64,000 nucleotides of DNA from assembly GCF_024643205.1 (NCBI RefSeq), contig NZ_JAMKQJ010000017.1:55913-119912 (forward strand), given 5' to 3'. Below are positions 62,219-64,000 of the stretch, piece after piece. Below the pieces are notes generated by a model. That model had not been told where the DNA came from, searched no databases, and was given only the letters and a program-made list of their open reading frames with translations. Source of the DNA: Parapedobacter tibetensis (lineage in GTDB: Bacteria; Bacteroidota; Bacteroidia; Sphingobacteriales; Sphingobacteriaceae). Every line of letters begins with the position of its first letter. The stretch's first letter is position 1. Made by a program: the position numbers and the translations under genes.

Positions 62219-62953
62219 GTGAATCTCACAGAATTTAAACCGCATAGTCAATTAGCATCTTTTATAGATGCGTATTGGGATGTTACCTGTAAAGAAGGTG
62301 GAACCTCTATTGGCAAGGTATTACCAGATGGTTGTGTTGACATAATTATTAATCTTAAAGAAGACTTCCACATTGAATCTGAAAACGCAGTACTGAAAAG
62401 TGAAAAAGCATACTTGGGTGGAGCTATTACACATTTCATGGCGGCAAAAACGTTACCTGAAACACATTTAGTAGGAGTACGGTTTAAGCCTGCTGCATTC
62501 TCGCATTTCTATACATTTTCATCGCTGCATGAGGTCACAAATAGTTTTGTTGAACTTCCAAAAGAGTTCACTCCAAAAATTATTTCTCTTTCTAATAATA
62601 TTTCATTTGCTTTTGATTCATTCTTTTACAATAAACTGATTCAACCAAAACGCATATTATTACCAGTAATTGAAACCGTAAAAAAGCATTATGGCAATAT
62701 ATCAGTAAATGAATTAGCTGGTAAACATTTTACAACTGTAAAACAGTTGGAAAGGAATTTTAAATATCATATTGGCTTAAGTCCAAAAGAATTTATAAAT
62801 ATTATTAGATACAAATTCGCACAACAGCTTATTCTGGCAAGGCATCCGAAAAGAACACTTTCTGACATTGCTTTTGAATGTGGCTACTACGATCATGCGC
62901 ATCTAAGTAATGAAATTAAAAAATACACAGGGTTAGCTCCGACCGAACTCTAA
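62219..62953 (+). CDS. AraC-family transcriptional regulator with DUF6597-type sensor domain
   Basis: The 244-residue protein starts at a GTG (MNLTEFKPHSQLASFIDAYW), with an N-terminal cupin-like domain (VLPDGCVDIIINL; THLVGVRFKPAAFSHFY) and a C-terminal AraC domain (NELAGKHFTTVKQLERNF; LSDIAFECGYYDHAHLSNEI). It regulates an unknown target. Codon use is much more AT-rich than in the genes left of the tRNA, consistent with an acquired segment. Confidence 0.9.
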   Translation: MNLTEFKPHSQLASFIDAYWDVTCKEGGTSIGKVLPDGCVDIIINLKEDFHIESENAVLKSEKAYLGGAITHFMAAKTLPETHLVGVRFKPAAFSHFYTFSSLHEVTNSFVELPKEFTPKIISLSNNISFAFDSFFYNKLIQPKRILLPVIETVKKHYGNISVNELAGKHFTTVKQLERNFKYHIGLSPKEFINIIRYKFAQQLILARHPKRTLSDIAFECGYYDHAHLSNEIKKYTGLAPTEL

Positions 62954-63062
62954 TGTGATTTTTCTCTCTAATTCGGAGGTTTTTGGCTATCGATACTCCT
63001 TTGTCTCTTCATTAAGCCTTATTATTTACGAAACATTCTTTTACTAACGTCAGTCATGAATT

Positions 63063-63317
63063 ATGTCGCATTTTTCCAAATATTATAGTTCCCGGCGGCG
63101 TAACTTTACCGCCACTAATTATCACGTACTGGAAAATGAGCATTTCTCCGAAATTGCGAATAAAACTGTACATGCTGCATTACATTTTAATCGTGTTCCT
63201 ATTGGCGAAATGATTTGGGGAGTACTATATATCACTTTTTCTATATTTTTTTTTATTAAAAAAAAAATTAAAATAATTAAAATCATAATAGTGAATGTCG
63301 CTTTTATTCTATTTTGA
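63063..63317 (+). CDS. Doubtful small membrane-like open frame
   Basis: The 84-codon frame starts MSHFSKYYSSRRRNFTATNY and ends in a hydrophobic and lysine-rich stretch (IWGVLYITFSIFFFIKKKIK) over long A and T runs. I recognise no family. The first half looks protein-like, but the second half may be low-complexity DNA. It could be a small membrane protein, another gene fragment of the AT-rich segment, or chance. Confidence 0.25.
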   Translation: MSHFSKYYSSRRRNFTATNYHVLENEHFSEIANKTVHAALHFNRVPIGEMIWGVLYITFSIFFFIKKKIKIIKIIIVNVAFILF

Positions 63318-63412
63318 AAATTATTGTTTAATTAGTTTTGAATGCTTTTGGCACTTATGTTTTTTTGATTAAAATGAAAACTCAATAATAACCAAAACAA
63401 ACATTGTAAATT

Positions 63413-63850
63413 ATGAACAGAACGTTAAATAAGTACTCAGGTAATATCGGCAATTTTATCCTGGTAACAGGAGTACTGCATTTGATTATAGGTTTTGTTG
63501 AGAATTGGAGTGTGGCTATTGACATACTGCAGTCGGGCATAATAAACACAGTTGATGAAACACCTGAGCGATTTGGCTTTTTTTGGTTTGAAATGAACGG
63601 TCTATTTGTTTTACTTGTGGGAAGTTTTATACAGCAATATCTAAATGAATACAGAAAGCCAATTCCTAGAAGATACGGATACTATCTTTTAATCATAGCC
63701 ATTATTGGTTGTTTGCTTGAACCAGTATCTGGATTCTATGTTTTTATAATAATATCTCTCCCCATTATATTTTGTGGGAATAAAAATTTCATCACGGGCG
63801 ATACAATGAAAAGTAAAGAAGTTTCTAAAAATAGCTCAGACACAAAATAA
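63413..63850 (+). CDS. DUF6463-type four-helix membrane protein
   Basis: The 145-residue protein has four membrane helices: NFILVTGVLHLIIGFVEN, FFWFEMNGLFVLLVGSFI, YYLLIIAIIGCLLEP and VFIIISLPIIF. The Gly-His pair in the first helix and the FxFFWFxxxG second helix are typical of the DUF6463 family. Function is unknown. It lies in the AT-rich segment behind the AraC regulator and ends 3 bp before a broken gene. Confidence 0.75.
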   Translation: MNRTLNKYSGNIGNFILVTGVLHLIIGFVENWSVAIDILQSGIINTVDETPERFGFFWFEMNGLFVLLVGSFIQQYLNEYRKPIPRRYGYYLLIIAIIGCLLEPVSGFYVFIIISLPIIFCGNKNFITGDTMKSKEVSKNSSDTK

Positions 63851-63853
63851 ACT

Positions 63854-64000
63854 ATGGCAAACCAACTTACAATTAGGCTAGCGATTGATAAAGATGCAGA
63901 AAGCCTTGGGAGCAGCGGAAAATGAAAAACCGTGTAATGTTGGCGGTGAATTAATGACAGCAACAGTTAAAGACCCGTTCGGAAACATTATTGGCCTTAT
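63854..64000 (+). pseudogene. Gene fragments joined: GNAT start and VOC/glyoxalase tail
   Basis: The ATG at 63854 opens MANQLTIRLAIDKDAESLG, a typical GNAT N-terminus, but this frame stops within 30 codons. From about 63897 another frame reads ALGAAENEKPCNVGGEL and TATVKDPFGNIIGL, the typical C-terminus of a glyoxalase-like VOC protein, and runs off the window edge. The two pieces belong to different families and different frames, so this is a deletion junction or decayed fusion. The right end is cut by the window. Confidence 0.6.

Overview
The window comes from a chromosome of the phylum Bacteroidota, most likely family Sphingobacteriaceae (Pedobacter/Parapedobacter-like). Supporting signs are SusC/SusD pairs, a hybrid two-component regulator, TAnnTTTG-type -7 promoter elements with TTTG 19 bp upstream, the order DUF6089-UppS-BamA-Skp-Skp, and a GlsB/GlsA glycine-lipid gene pair. 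The genus is inference.

Layout. Positions 1-12.7 kb hold housekeeping and envelope genes: a truncated short-chain dehydrogenase, YqeY, GlsB/GlsA, CBS protein, NAD kinase, the BamA/Skp cluster and a two-gene iron-sulfur oxidoreductase. Positions 12.7-44.1 kb form a large xylan-utilisation locus: SGNH acetylesterase, two GH43 enzymes, a hybrid two-component sensor (HTCS), SusC/SusD with a parvulin-like lipoprotein and a small secreted protein, then lacI-GH10-GH115-GH67, a second lacI, and xylB-xylA. Together they would bind and import glucuronoarabinoxylan fragments, remove acetyl, methylglucuronosyl and arabinosyl/xylosyl groups, and carry xylose to xylulose-5-phosphate. Positions 44.1-61.4 kb return to ordinary genes: RuvB, a GT2 glycosyltransferase, a POT peptide transporter, thiolase, a manganese/zinc ABC transporter with a permease-DtxR fusion, a thioredoxin-TPR protein, a GH89 enzyme, a DEAD-like helicase and a VOC protein. 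A tRNA-Leu(CAA) at 61.7 kb marks the edge of an AT-rich segment with a recombinase remnant and gene fragments that runs to the end.

The most notable signal is regulatory. A 14-bp palindrome (TGCAATCGGTTGCA) occurs exactly in three control regions of the xylan locus and in a variant before the first lacI. A second palindrome (TGCCAACGTTnGCn) sits over the predicted xylB start site and before two other xylan transcription units. A 21-bp-phased direct repeat of ATGTTACA, as expected for an AraC-type HTCS output domain, lies exactly 58 bp (start to start) from the first palindrome in two separate promoters. This points to joint HTCS and double LacI control.

The xylan locus also carries debris of a second, decayed SusD/parvulin/GH95/GH2 set: a SusD tail, a parvulin-GH95 chimera with an in-frame stop, and a GH2-like tail. 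A fibronectin-type protein with an unusual repeat-rich leader sits among these remnants.
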